Of a DNA stretch of 64,000 nucleotides, positions 40,523 through 51,640 are shown in pieces. The DNA is from Mucidula mucida (Eukaryota; Basidiomycota; Agaricomycetes; Agaricales; Physalacriaceae). The notes beneath the pieces are model-generated. The model was not told the origin of the DNA and ran no database searches. It worked only from the letters and a program-made list of their open reading frames with translations. Position numbers and translations under genes: made by a program. The DNA lies in contig JADNYV010000006.1 of assembly GCA_015501055.1 (NCBI GenBank), positions 1-64,000 on the forward strand, written 5' to 3'. Positions within the stretch are counted from its first letter, which is position 1. Each line of letters opens with the position of its first letter.

Positions 40523-42486
40523 TCAATGCCGATGATGATGATGATGACGAGGACAAGATGCCCGTACTGATTGAAGAGAGTGATGATGAAGACGAAGATG
40601 ATGACAGCAGCGATGGCGAGGAAGACGAAGACAATCTAGGAGAAGACGGCGGCAATGTTTCCGATCCCGATCCAGATGTCCGAATACCCCGCAGGAGTCA
40701 AAGAGAGAAGCAAGCAGGACTCGAAGAACGTATCAGGAAGGCAGTCAGGGAGTCTACTGACGCGGGGAACAGGCTCCGCGCTGATCGAGAAGCAAGAAAA
40801 CGCGCACGTCAAGAACACATCCCAAACGAAGACGATGTTCACGCACTGATTGACGGGATCGTCCTCGCCACGTTAACTGAAGATGAAAATATCAATCTCG
40901 AATTCCCAGAAGAGCCCAAGTCAACGAAAGAAGCGCTGGAGAGCGACCAATCTGCAGAGTGGCATGCCGCGATTCAGGAGGAGCTCAAATCCATCCAAGA
41001 CATGGGTGTCTATGATCTTGTTCCACGATCCACTGTCCCAAAAGGCCGCAAAGTGATGCGGGGCAAGTTTGTCTTCAGAACAAAACGCGACGCACTTGGC
41101 AATGTGTCAAGGTACAAGGCGAGGTATGTTCTGCGTGGGTTCGAAATGATATATGGGAAGGACTACACAAAGACAACCTCACCAACAGCTCGTGCAGAGT
41201 CCCTACGCGTCCTTTTCCACCTAGCCGGTGCTCTCGATTACGAACTCACACAACTCGATGTGAAGACGGCGTACCTATACGGCGACCTCGACGAAACCAC
41301 CTGGATGGAACAACCAAAGGGTTTCGAGGAAGCTGGAAAGGAGGACTGGGTATGGCAACTGAAGAAGGGATTGTATGGCATGAAGCAAGGCGGGCGAATT
41401 TGGAACAAGACAATGGACGCAACAATGAAGGAACTAGGATTCACTCAGCTTAGCGTCGAGCACTGCATCTACTATCGGAAACGCGAGTCCGGTACTATAT
41501 TTGCAGCTGTCCATGTCGACGACTTCACCGTAGCCGCAAGCAGTGCGGAGGAGGAAGTCCGATTTGAAGAGGAGCTACAGTCAAAATGGCAGATATCCAG
41601 AGCCGACGCGAACTTCGTTATTGGGTGGGCCGTCCGTCGCGACAGAGAGAAGAAGAAGGTCTATCTCTCACAGAAGGCGCTTATCGATCGCATCATCAGA
41701 GAGTTCAACTGCGCCGACGCGAACCCAACCAAAACACCTCTTCCACCTAATACACGACTCACCAAACGAGACCTCCCACAATCTGAGGAGGAGGGACGTC
41801 AAGCCGCAAAGCAGCCATACCGCCAGCTTGTGGGTGTCCTCATGTACCTCGCAATATCCACTCGTCCCGATATCATGCATGCTGTAAGCACGCTCAGTCG
41901 TTTCAACAGCGGACACGGAGAAACGCACTGGAAAGCGGCGCTGCACGTTGTCAAGTACCTAAAAGGTACACGAGACTTCGAGCTGGAACTGGGTGGAGAA
42001 AACGTAGCGCGACTCACCGGATTTACCGACTCCGATTACGCTAACTGCCCGGATACGCGACGATCAGTCTCCGGCTACTGCTTCTCCCTGGGATCGGGCC
42101 TTGTTTCATGGATGTCGAAAAAGCAAGCTACAACGGCGACGTCGTCCACAGAAGCAGAATATATGGCAGCGGCGCCGGCAACAAAAGAGGCAGTCTGGAT
42201 CCGAAACCTTCTACAAGGCCTGAACCAGGAACAGAAGAATCCAACTGTCATCTTCATCGATAACCGCGGCGCCAGAATCCTCACCGAAGACCCGTCGTTC
42301 CACCAAAGAGTCAAGCACATCGAAGTCCAACATCACTACAGCCGAGAGTGCAGCGAACGAGGCATTGTCCACTTCGTTGATGTACCCACCAAGGACAATG
42401 TTGCGGATGCTTTCACAAAGGCGCTGCCAACCACGGTGTTCGAAAAGATGAGAGGTTGGATGGGAATTGTACCCTCTCCGCGTTGA
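40400..42486 (+). CDS. Copia reverse transcriptase-RNase H
   Basis: Open in the -1 frame relative to gag-int from 40,381; the homologous part starts after about 40,500 with an acidic hinge (NADDDDDDED..SDGEEDED). Reverse transcriptase: WHAAIQEELKSIQDMGVY, VFRTKRDALGNVSRYKARYV, LTQLDVKTAYLYGDL, LYGMKQGGRIWN and the catalytic HVDDF. RNase H: GFTDSDYANCPDTRRSVSGYC, TTATSSTEAEYMAA, KHIEVQHHY, ending FTKALPTTVFEKMRGWMGIV. There is no convincing own start codon, so expression would need a -1 frameshift or fusion to the upstream ORF. Confidence 0.93.
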
Positions 42487-42493
42487 GGAGGAG

Positions 42494-42758
42494 TGTCGTG
42501 GTGAAGAGCAACACGGAGATTTCGGAGGAACGGAGATAGCGGAGATATCGACGCGACGAGATGAAAGGAACATGCGCGTGTTGGGCTTTCCTCAGTACAG
42601 CTACGACGTACTGAGGTAAGCCACTCGCTGCGAATCACATTGGACCTAGGCTGACTATACATTGTAGAATACATTGATACTTACACCCTGCCTAGGTATA
42701 GTACAGCTACGACGTACTGAGAATACATTGATACTTACACCCTGCCTAGTTCCTAACA
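42494..42758 (+). repeat. 3' LTR of the Copia element
   Basis: I find no difference from the 5' LTR over 265 bp. It directly follows the RNase H stop codon (TGA, 42,484-42,486) and a purine tract. Confidence 0.97.
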
Positions 42759-42763
42759 CATTA

Positions 42764-42952
42764 CTATTGTCATCATCCTCATCATTGTTGTCGCCATCCT
42801 CATCATTGTTGTCGTCATCCTCATCATTGTTGTCCCCATCCTCATCATTGTTGTCCCCATCCTTGTCACTATCCCCATCCTTGTCACTGTCCCCATCCTT
42901 GTCACTGTCCCCATCCTTGTCACTGTCCCCATCCTTGTCACTGTCAACAGGC
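42764..42952. repeat. coding minisatellite, 21-bp then 18-bp units
   Basis: On the plus strand, CATCCTCATCATTGTTGTC(C/G) units change to CATCCTTGTCACTGTCCC units. On the minus strand they encode DNNDEDG/D and DSDKDG repeats of the acidic gene. Confidence 0.9.
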
Positions 42953-43319
42953 ACTAATAGTAACCAAGGATCAGTCTAAAATTATTTTCAAAAAAATTGA
43001 ATATGTACCACCGTCAATCTCCTGTTGGAGTAGTTTCTGGGGCTTGATCAGGAAACGGTTGGATCAAAATTTGTGCCCTTGAAGGTAGGCAGTCAAGGGT
43101 CCGTACGCCTGGAATTGACGTCGCGGGGGACTAGTTATCCACCCGTCCAGACGCTCCTGAAGAGCCGGTGGCAAGTCCTCCGTGGGGTCAAATCTTGGCG
43201 GCATGCTTGTCACTGTCAGTGTCAAAAGAAAGACTCAAGAGACCCCGAGCCGTGAAGTGTAAGCCACGGGAAGCCGGTCCGGACGGCCCGTCCCTCATGT
43301 GATGTGCACCTCATCTGAC

Positions 43320-43800
43320 TCACATCAACCATATTGCACTCTCCATTCTACCTACCATAGGTGGATTGGTCGAGGTTGATTTTGGATTTCCAATTTTGGA
43401 TTTTGGTCTAGGGTTACGTTGTGTGACCCTCTCAACCTGAGGACTACTCAAGGTCCTAAGCGAGTTGAAGTGTGGTGAACTGTTATTTAGTGTATATCTT
43501 TGTATTCTACTAGGAAAAATGTATGCTGCTATACTGGGGGATACTACAAGGACAGGTGCTGAGTAATTGCCTGCCTGATTGGAATGCTGACTGATTGCGT
43601 CTGACACACACTCCACCACAAAATGTACTGTAACTTCTGGGGCTCTGTGTTCTAAGCGAGATGAGGACACAGAAATTAAGCTAAGGCATATATCTTCAAT
43701 CATTGATACTAACTTGGTATGCAGGTCTACTTGTTCCACTTCTAGAATAAGTAGTGGTGTCATATGACCAAGCTGGTCCTCCTTGTGCCTGAACCACGAC
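43320..43800 (-). repeat. dispersed repeat, copy A (inverted copy at 51.3 kb)
   Basis: Shares with 51,290-51,640, in opposite orientation, the blocks TCGCTTAGAACACAGAGCCCC, GACGCAATCAGTCAGCAT and AACCCTAGACCAAAATCCAAAAT. The open minus-strand frame (43,320-43,904) across it may be a relic of an element-encoded protein. Confidence 0.7.
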
Positions 43801-43808
43801 CACGCGCC

Positions 43809-45378
43809 ATGGTGAATCCGACTGGAGCCAATGGGCACAACAATGGAAAGTGTATGTCTAACTATAACAGCTTGGACAAGAACTAATACTAGTACTAGGC
43901 CCACCTGACAATGTTCTATCTGCCAAGTTGCATGAATATGCGCGCAAGGGCTACAAGCTGCCTCTCCGCCTCTCTTACTTAAAGAAAGACCTGCAGTATT
44001 CTATAGGGTCTGCTTTGTATCAATCTAATAATGAATTATCTAACAGCTAAGTAGGCTTATCACTCTTAAGAGCTTGAATAAGAAATTCAATATCAGAACT
44101 GTATGAAAGCCGCCTCCCCTCCCAGTAGCTGCAACCGCCATTACATCTCGCGTTGCTGATAATCTCAGCTCGAGAAACAGCCCATCCACCATACAATTAA
44201 TCCTCAGAGAGAGCAATAAAGTCTATATTCCCAGGTGCGAGTTATTTTGACCTAACAGCATCGTACTGAAACACTGTCCAGAGATACCATTCAAAAAGTC
44301 ATGCATGACAACTTTCCTGAGGGATTTGATGTTTGTTTTCCCAGTAAAAAGATTCAGGTTAAAGTAAGAGGTCAACTCGATGGATACGGTATTTTCCAGG
44401 AATTTCACTGTGATGGCCATGAAAAGCTAAGTTTGGAGGCACTTCACATGGGACCAGTTGGCTTCGAGATCTATGGCATGTGTTGCCATACTAGTGGTGT
44501 TATCATGTTTATGGAGGTTGTCCCCAATGCGCGTTGCCAATATACCGTAGCACATTGCTACCTTGATGTTCTTGATGTGACCAGAAGTAAGTCTACTGTC
44601 CTTGCTTATTGTTTCATACTTGACCCTCTCTGTAGAAATGCCTCTCAAGATCACTGTAGATGGGGGCACAGAGCCTGCCAAAATGTGTGCTTTACATATT
44701 GCTCTTCGGTAAGTTATACATTTCTGAGTTTTCAGTTCCGCATCTGAACTGATTATTACAGTGAAATCTGTGCTCCCGAGATTTCCTTTGAGGATGAGCC
44801 GGTGTTCATGGCTCTCAAAAGTACTGACAATATCCCAATTGAATCTTCCTGGCTCTATTTTTGTCGCTTCAACAGTCAAGATCTCTGACTTCACATTGAG
44901 AAGGGAAAGGAGGAACATTGGTTCAATGGACTTGATCCTCTTCAGGTGTAAATCGTCCGTTGCCCATTTTTCATATTAATTTACATCTTGTAGCAAGCTT
45001 TTCAATTGGGTATGGTCCCAAATTGCACGTTATGAGGTTAAGTGCTTCAAGACTTGGTTCAACGATCAGCCCACACGCACTCAGCACAGTAAGCTGCTGC
45101 CTTCCGGCGTTGCTCCAGGCGTTGTTTTGGATTTTCTGGAGAGATACAGCTTAGAAGACTGCGGAATACCTATTGATCACACAGTTATTGCTGGTTTGCG
45201 GGCCATCGTTCCAAAAACTCGAGCAGAGTGCTTTGACTTTGTCAATGAAGAGTTTTTCGAGCCCGCGGAAGTTGTCTATAATCAGATTGGTGCGCCGAAG
45301 CTTACAATGTCCGCCGGCTGGGAGATTTTCGCTCGAATGCTTCCTTTGATAGAACAGGTTGAGATGTACACTCTCTAA
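43809..45378 (+). CDS. integrase-core domain protein (Agaricomycete transposon-like family), degenerate in places
   Basis: ATG at 43,809; an intron after NGHNNGK leads to CPPDNVLSAKLHEYARKGYKL, a DNA-binding-like N-terminus, then an IQLILRESNKVYIPRCE segment. The core reads FHCDGHEKLSLEALHMGPVGFEIYG, VVPNARCQYTVAHCYLDVLD, TVDGGTEPAKM, EISFEDEPVFMALKST, IESSWLYF, matching the integrase-like core protein common in Agaricomycete genomes (acidic residues in DGHEK, TVDGG and IESSW positions). The C-terminal part is LDFLERYSLEDCGIPIDHTVI..FFEPAEVVYNQIG, ending at 45,378. Several stops in the N-terminal part (about 44,040-44,260) need introns or are mutations, so the gene may be dead. Likely a transposon-derived ORF. 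Confidence 0.6.
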
Positions 45379-45519
45379 AGATGTTTATATATGTTAACTA
45401 CTCCGATATGATACTGCTTTTGAAGCCTCGCCTTACACCTTGAGACCTCAAGCTGGTTAAACTAAAGATGAGGTTACAATCTAGGCTATTCTCCAGCTCG
45501 GCCTTGTACTAAGGCCAAG

Positions 45520-45730
45520 ACCGTAGCAGTCATTGTCACAGCATCAACTGCGATCTAGACACTTGAGGCTGAGTGTGATCTAGGCAGTTGAGGCGGGATT
45601 GAGTCAGATTAGGCCAAGTGCAGAGACCTAGGCGGTTGAGGCATAGGTACCCAGATTTAGGTGGTCAAGGCGGGATGGGCCATATTGGGCTAGTACTGAG
45701 ACCTAGATGGTTGAGGCGGATTTTCATCAA
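45520..45730. repeat. minisatellite of ~30-75 bp units
   Basis: AGACCTAGGCGGTTGAGGC, GATCTAGGCAGTTGAGGCGGGATTG, ATTTAGGTGGTCAAGGCGGGATGG and AGACCTAGATGGTTGAGGCGG follow each other, alternating with (C/A)AGATTAGGCCAAG-like spacers. Confidence 0.7.
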
Positions 45731-45759
45731 ACAAGGCTAAACTTGAATTGTCAGTATAA

Positions 45760-48134
45760 ATGAACCACACCAAGTGCGGAATGGTATCTGGCATGGCGAA
45801 CCCTTCTGCTGATCTCACCCAGTGTCTTGATATATCTCATCCTGAAAACAGCTGCTATCGTTGCTTTCTAGAGAAGAATCATTCTGGTCTCTGTGCAAAA
45901 TGTTTGATGCTCTCTAACTTAACAGCTGCAGATTGTGCAGTCAAGAAAGTATGTGTTCACTTAGCTTTCTATGCATAGCATGCAATACTTAACTCTTAAA
46001 GGACATACCCCAGTGTTCGGACTGTGGTGTTGCTTCTTACCGGATCACTGATACTCAAAATCCGCTCTGTGGTGGATGTAAATAGCGTCAACAAACAAAA
46101 GGCACATGTCAATTTGTCTCTCAGAATTCAAGTTCTCACAACATCGAAAACAGTAACGGCTCCCAATGATAACTTGGACGAAACTCTTTGGAAGATTCGA
46201 GAGGCCAAAGACCGAGAACGAGCTGAGGCTACTTCTACACGCTTCAGAACAAACCGCACAAATAAAACTACCCCTACTGCTTCAAAAGTTGGCGGTCCTG
46301 CGATTAATCAGGTTATCGTGAATTCTGTTGCTCTAAAGGTCGACATAAAGGAAGGTCTTGGAACGGTTAATCAATACTTCTCTGGTGACATGAGTTTCTC
46401 CGGTACACATCTTGCTTGTACATTCTTTGCCCTACTCAGAGCTCTAAATAGATGTTGTTCAATGTGTTCTCAATACATTCAATGTTAGTTGGGATGATGA
46501 CTGCAATTATAGTCTTACTCGGTACATGAATATGCTCTGCTTGTATGAACTTTGCTGATCCTGTTTGAATAACAGAAGGGATGTCAACTTCCGATTCATC
46601 AACAATCAGGTTATTGAAACAGGAAGTGACTCCGGTACTCTTTGTAACTTCCATGATATGCACAATCCTCTTCTCGACACTGTTATCACAAAAAGATCTC
46701 CTCCAGGATATAATCCAAAGGCTTCATTCGTCTATTTTGAGGCCCACATCAAGCTCAATAAAGTATGTCACAGTACGCTGTTCGCTTTGCTTGCTCCTAT
46801 AGTAACTGTTACTCAGTTCAAGAATGAACATAATGACTGTCCTCTCCCGCTGTGTATGCTTACTGTACAAGAGAAGAAGGACTGAGATAAGGACAAGCAA
46901 AAGGCTTCGGTACTTTCATCCAGCACCTTACCTTTCGACGCTCAGGCAGTCAAGAGACAGAAAAGCGCAAATAGTACGTCTTCGGCAACGTGAACAGATA
47001 TGAGACTTCTCATGTTCAATACAGCATCTATGGCACCACCACTTGTCTCTACCTTCCAGCCTATGGGATACACTGCTGCTTGCTTCGCCGTTTGCTCTAT
47101 CTCAGTCAATGGTTCTGGTGGTGTTACAATCACGAAGCCGAATCTCAGTGATCCTGATATCAAACTTGAGCCTGGAAGTATCTGTAACAAAGAATACACT
47201 CGGGGCAACACACAAGTCGTGTATTAGGTACTTTTCGAATCATCATCATTTGAATTTCGCTGAATTCATCTATACTTCTAGGCAAACTTTCGTGGTGCAA
47301 GATGGGCAGCCTTAACATTGGTGCCAGCAAGGATCTTGTCTCCATTACTCAGAATGGTGATGCACTAGAAAGGGAAGACACTGTCTTGCACAGATAAGCT
47401 ACTTTCTTGAGCAGTTCAAGGAGCATGCCAGACAGAGCAGTGTTGACGTTAGTAATGACCATGAGAACTTTGTGTTCAACAGAGTTTCTTCTTGTCTACA
47501 AGGTTGTCTCAGAGGATCCTACTCTCGGGTATCCTGCAACTATAGCCTTGAGGACCTGTCATGATGAATTTCTTGAGCTTGCATCGGCCTTTCCAGATGA
47601 TGCTGACACAGGCGCACCGAACAAGAACCAATGGGTGTTTCCTTGGCTCTTTGTGCGTCTTCGAACTCGTGAATCGCAGAAGTGGAGTGGAACAAATGTG
47701 CATCCCTTGCATAACAATAACAAGCTGGGTAACATCATGAATGCATTTGCACATTTTGTCTATGAGGCATCACAGAACACCATCGTTCTGCTGACATCCA
47801 GAGTATGTTTCTATCTGTCTTCATCTGTCATCAGTTGTACTAGCTTTCTGCCTTTTGTAGCCTCCACCTTCAACAACAAAGACATCCTATTCAATCTTAT
47901 GACTCACACCGAAACAGGGTACACATCCTTCTCTCTTTCTATATTCAATTGACACTCTTTGCTAGCAATAGCGTCATCAGTGACCATGGCAAGGCTGGCA
48001 TTAGAACATTCATCGACACTCATGGTTGCGTACAGCGATGCATCTCATTGGGATTAGAACCCTTCAAGTCTCAGGGAACGAAGCACAACAAGAATGAGAA
48101 GAGCAATGACGATGACGACGACGAGTTGTACTAG
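45760..48134 (+). CDS. alpha-type protein kinase with Cys-rich N-terminus, possibly decayed
   Basis: Alpha-kinases (eEF2K/MHCK type) phosphorylate Ser/Thr; Agaricomycetes carry many copies of unknown role. The N-terminus holds two Cys clusters, CYRCFLEKNHSGLCAKC and CSDCGVASY..PLCGGC, like zinc ribbons. A linker DETLWKIREAKDRERAEA follows, then segments DVVQCVLNTFNVSWDDDCNY, FINNQVIETGSDSG, PLVSTFQPMGY. The kinase part has KDLVSITQNGDALERED, ATFLEQFKEHARQSS, WSGTNVHPLHNNN, NIMNAFAHFVYEASQNT, DILFNLMTHTETG and DHGKAGIRTFIDTHGCVQRCISLGLEPF, the typical alpha-kinase C-terminal end. A TAG after CGGCK (about 46,070) and a frame change near 46,165 suggest decay, unless unseen introns fix them. About ten introns are needed. 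Confidence 0.65.
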
Positions 48135-49430
48135 TACAGTATTTAACATAATGGAATACCTATTACCAGCTTCGCATCAGCAGAAAGCACCAGAAACTAA
48201 GGAATAGCATGTCCGGAGGGACATCCACGCCCATACTAGTCCGACTCGCGACTTGTCTATCGTCTATCGGGTATTCACTCCAAAATCCGATGACTCGCGA
48301 GCTGGCAAGCGATACGGGTCATCACTGAACCAAATCGGGAGTCAAGTTGTTGGTGCGGGTCGAGTCGCTACGCTACACTGGCCCCGTCCAAGTTGACTTG
48401 TAAGTGACTTGGTAATGGTGGCAAGTGCACACTCACTCCACCTCCACTCGCGATCTATTCATGCCACAGTTGCATCCCCCAGCAACTGCGAGGGGAGCAG
48501 CACCGGGACATGATGATAATGCACGGGGAAGGTGATAAGTCAGCAAATGCAGCTAGGGTTAGGTTTTCGTGGGTAACCCGCGGGACGTGTTTCATGCCCG
48601 TTGGCAGCCCCCGAGCAACTGCGCAGGGGTTACCAGCGTGCATGGGATGCTGGAAGTGTGACGTTGAGGTGCGTGATGAAGGTGCGAGGAGTGTGTGGGT
48701 AACGACGGCGCGGTTCAGAGGTGTGCGGGGCTATGAGTGCGTAGGGTATTGAGACTGTCAGTACAGTATATAAGAGAAGGGCGAAAAATCCATACCTTGG
48801 TGGTCAGGTTGCGTGCACCACGCCATCCCCGCCAAATTCAACCCCGCCTCATTGGCGGCAACGAATGCAGCGAGGCGAGGGTCAATCCAGCGTCTTGAAG
48901 CCCGTGAGGTAGAAGCTGCCTCGTCCCGAGGGCTTACACTGGAAGATCCGTGGAGTAATGGTGCCGTCACGAAGACGAAAACATAGAGGAAAACGGTGGA
49001 CAACGTACGACAAGTATTGCCGTAGTGGCAGAAGTCGCGTGTGGTGGCGAGCCTTGCCTCAGTAGGTCGCATGACGCGCAATCCAGACTTGCGAAGAGGT
49101 GGCCAGATCCGCGGGTGATGGCTTCAAGTGCTGGTGGCAGCGAACGGCGTCAGCGGTGACAGCGCGGCTGGTAATGTGCGTCGTGGCAGGCAGCTGGTGC
49201 AGTGACATATCACCCTGGTTGTCAAAACCATTGGGGTCAAGCCAAAGCTTTGCAGTCAATACGTTTTTCCAGCTGTTGCCGCGTGCATGGTTGTGATCGA
49301 TGGGCGGGCGCGCGGTCCACAGCCAGCGCTCCAGCGGGCCAGCCATCTTGGAGGACGAAAGAAAGAGGTGTGACAAGTCGTAGTCTTCCCACGACGAGCA
49401 CGCAGACGAGGAGGTAAACAAGTCTTTATT
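48135..49430. other. no convincing gene
   Basis: Two minus-strand frames (49,059-49,421, MFTSSSACSSWEDYDL; 48,758-49,081, MRVMRPTEARLATTRD) could be exons of one gene, with a hydrophobic segment VFLYVFVFVTAPLL, but I find no family and no clean junction. Confidence 0.3.
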
Positions 49431-49482
49431 TGACGCTGTTTGTCCAGCAGATCCGACCCATGGGCCAAATTCGAGACGACTT

Positions 49483-49925
49483 GATCAGAGCTCATCACTC
49501 TTCTTCCTCCAACTCTCACACTTTTCTCTTTCCTCTGTCTCCCGGATCACCACCCTACGACTTTCATGGCGTCGGCATCCTCGCACGCGTAAGCCATCAA
49601 TTCAACGACACAGCTACGTATATGGTTATTCAACGCCGCGCTACGCAATGCGACAGACACGGGTTGGGTTGGGCAGCAGATTTTGCGCGAAGACACGCCA
49701 CAGACGCGACTTCCTGCAGAGAGTGAGCATGGGCAGGGCGCCGACGTGCGTGCCACTCACTTCGGTATGTCTTTTTCTAATTTTCACGGCAGATCAGAGC
49801 TCATCAGTCTTCTTCCTCCCACTCCCACAGTTTTTTCTTTCCTCGGTCATCGGAATCGCCTCACGACTTGGATACCGAACGCGTAAGCCGTCAATTCGAC
49901 GACGCAGCCTACCAGTACCGTCGAA
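49483..49925. repeat. 309-bp-offset tandem duplication upstream of the TBP relic
   Basis: GATCAGAGCTCATCACTC (49,483) recurs as GATCAGAGCTCATCAGTC (49,792), and both are followed by CTTCTTCCTCC, CTTTCCTC and, about 100 bp on, CGCGTAAGCC(A/G)TCAATTC(A/G)ACGAC. Confidence 0.8.
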
Positions 49926-50383
49926 GGCATCGTGCCTACGTGCTCCAGAACATTGTTGCCACCGTCAACCTTGACTGCCGGCTCAACCTGAAGACGATCG
50001 CTCTCCACGCCCGGAATGCAGAGTACAAATCCCAAGGTTGGTAGTTTTCTCTAATCCCCAGCCCTTCGAACTGTTTGTATCGTTGGACGGCGTTCCGCAA
50101 GTATGCACATATTGTGCAGAAGCTCGGTTTCGACGCAAAGTTCTCAGAGTTCAGGATCCAGAAAATTGTTGGCAGTTGCGACGTCAAGTTCCCCATTCGT
50201 TTGGAGGGCTTGGCCTACTTGCACGGGCAGTTTAGCAGTTACGAGTCTGAGGTGCATTTCCTTTCTTTCTTTGCTTGCCTTCGCTCATCGTCTTGCAGCT
50301 GTTCCCCGGTCTAGGTCCGAGAAGAGATATATACCGCGTTCAACACCATATATACGGTGCTCTGCGAGTTCCGGAAGCTTTGA
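49880..50383 (+). pseudogene. TATA-box-binding protein, internally deleted
   Basis: TBP binds core promoters for all three RNA polymerases and is normally a single essential gene. Here GIVPT is followed by a 1-2 nt insertion that shifts the frame before [26 protein letters not shown]. The next ~40 residues of repeat 1 are missing; [49 protein letters not shown] follows, then an intron (donor GTGCATTT, acceptor TCTTGCAG) and LFPGL. About 25 residues are then missing before VREEIYTAFNTIY..LCEFRKL and TGA at 50,381-50,383. The duplicated segment just upstream probably derives from the TBP N-terminal exon. Not functional; an intact TBP must exist elsewhere. Confidence 0.9.
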
Positions 50384-51290
50384 TTGGCATTTCGACGCAC
50401 CACTATGCCGCGGATGGTGACTCCTCCACGACCACTCTACCATACTATTCGTTGCATTTACTCATAAAATACACGTGTGCAGCCGCTTAAGCGAGCGCCC
50501 GGTGCTTGGAGGAGGAATATCGTTTAAGATATCGACGCGGCGCAAGATGCTCAAAAGAGCAAATTACATACCGCGAACGAAATCAATTCGAAACTGGCGA
50601 AACGGGAGGGAGAGGGAGGTGGCTGGGACGACAACCCCATCATCAGATGCAAACATAGCTTTTGGAAATGCCGTCTGCAGTGTCCACCTGCTCCTCAGAT
50701 ATTATTACAATACACATATATTGATGAACAGGGCATTAAGGTAAGGTACGACGCCCTGGCTCTGTGTCAAGCACCCTTTCCTCGGATGCATGACACCGTT
50801 GCTTGTAAGTCGTCTCTATATCTGTTATTGGTGCTGTACTCACGATTCTTGTAGTATAGATAGTAACACCGCGAATCCGGAGCCTGTAAGTACTTCCCAC
50901 TGTAGAAGGTATGGGAGACTCAGAGTACTTATGTGACGGGTTTCCGAGCCTGTGTGTTTGTCTTCTCTCAACTGTGATGACTAGACTCACCATCTGCAAG
51001 ATAGACTGCAAACAATGGAACCTTGTATGCCGAGTTCGAACCGCGCCGCAATATTAGTGTTAAGTATATCCTTTAGATTATGTGGACTGTGCAAGAACTC
51101 ACCCCTTGCTGACAGGAATACTAGCTACATACATTTGCCCGCACTAAACTGAGGGACCTCCATCCACCCGAGAAGAGCCGAGTCCATTGCGGGGAGAGCA
51201 GGTTGGGGATGCCCGCCAGCAAAGATCCATAACCGTCTCTGATTGCAGAATGAGTATGTCTGCATATCAGACTAGTATCAGATATTAAAG
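50384..51290. other. no gene seen
   Basis: Only short frames on both strands; no repeat beyond short words. Confidence 0.4.
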
Positions 51291-51640
51291 ATATACACCT
51301 TAGCTTAATTTCTGTCTCCTTACCTCGCTTAGAACACAGAGCCCCGGGAGATACAGCGCATTTCGTGGTGGAGTGCTGAGACGCAATCAGTCAGCATCCC
51401 GATCCGGCGCAAAGTGTTGTTGTAGTACACCCGCATATAAATTTAGTACTTACATACATATATATTCACTATATAAATGTGCGCCACATGTTACCTCACT
51501 TGGAACGCAGTGCCCCGGTCTGTGGTAGTGGGCGCGCGAAAGTGGTTGAGAAGGTCACGCGACGTAACCCTAGACCAAAATCCAAAATCGGAAATCCAAA
51601 ATCAACCTCGACCAATCCGCCTACGGTAATTCTACCACCA
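51290..51640 (+). repeat. dispersed repeat, copy B (inverted relative to 43.3-43.8 kb)
   Basis: Carries TCGCTTAGAACACAGAGCCCC, GACGCAATCAGTCAGCAT and AACCCTAGACCAAAATCCAAAAT in the same order as copy A but on the other strand. Confidence 0.7.

Larger units (their letters stand above)
37586..42758 (+). mobile_element. intact-looking Ty1/Copia retrotransposon
   Basis: Bounded by 265-bp LTRs (37,586-37,850 and 42,494-42,758) that read as identical, starting TG and ending CA, with a 5-bp target duplication CATTA on both sides (37,581-37,585; 42,759-42,763). A primer-binding site follows the 5' LTR and a purine tract (GAGGAGGAG) precedes the 3' LTR. Gag, protease, integrase, reverse transcriptase and RNase H are present in Copia order. 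Identical LTRs mean a very recent insertion. The only visible defect is a frame change between integrase and reverse transcriptase. Confidence 0.97.
37124..43030 (-). pseudogene. acidic-repeat gene split by the Copia insertion
   Basis: Right of the Copia element (42,764-42,955) the minus strand encodes tandem DSDKDG and DNNDEDG units. Left of it (37,580-37,500) it continues EDDEDSDEENALANTSFDSA, then a 54-nt GT-AG intron, then GAIVLNQALLFPNFSVERYWE, NPDIVHIVVEVGSLV and a stop at 37,124. If the Copia element and one CATTA duplication are removed, the frame reads across the site without a stop, so the insertion broke an open gene. The upstream exon near 43,030-43,090 (QILIQPFPDQAPETTPTGD) is plausible. 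The C-terminal domain is unidentified; the PDxVxxxVEVG stretch faintly recalls nuclease-like folds, which I do not claim. Confidence 0.6.

Noticed and set aside
43320..43904. 194-codon minus-strand ORF as a host gene
   Set aside because: Its low part is the dispersed repeat shared with 51.3 kb and its high part is antisense to the integrase-gene start.
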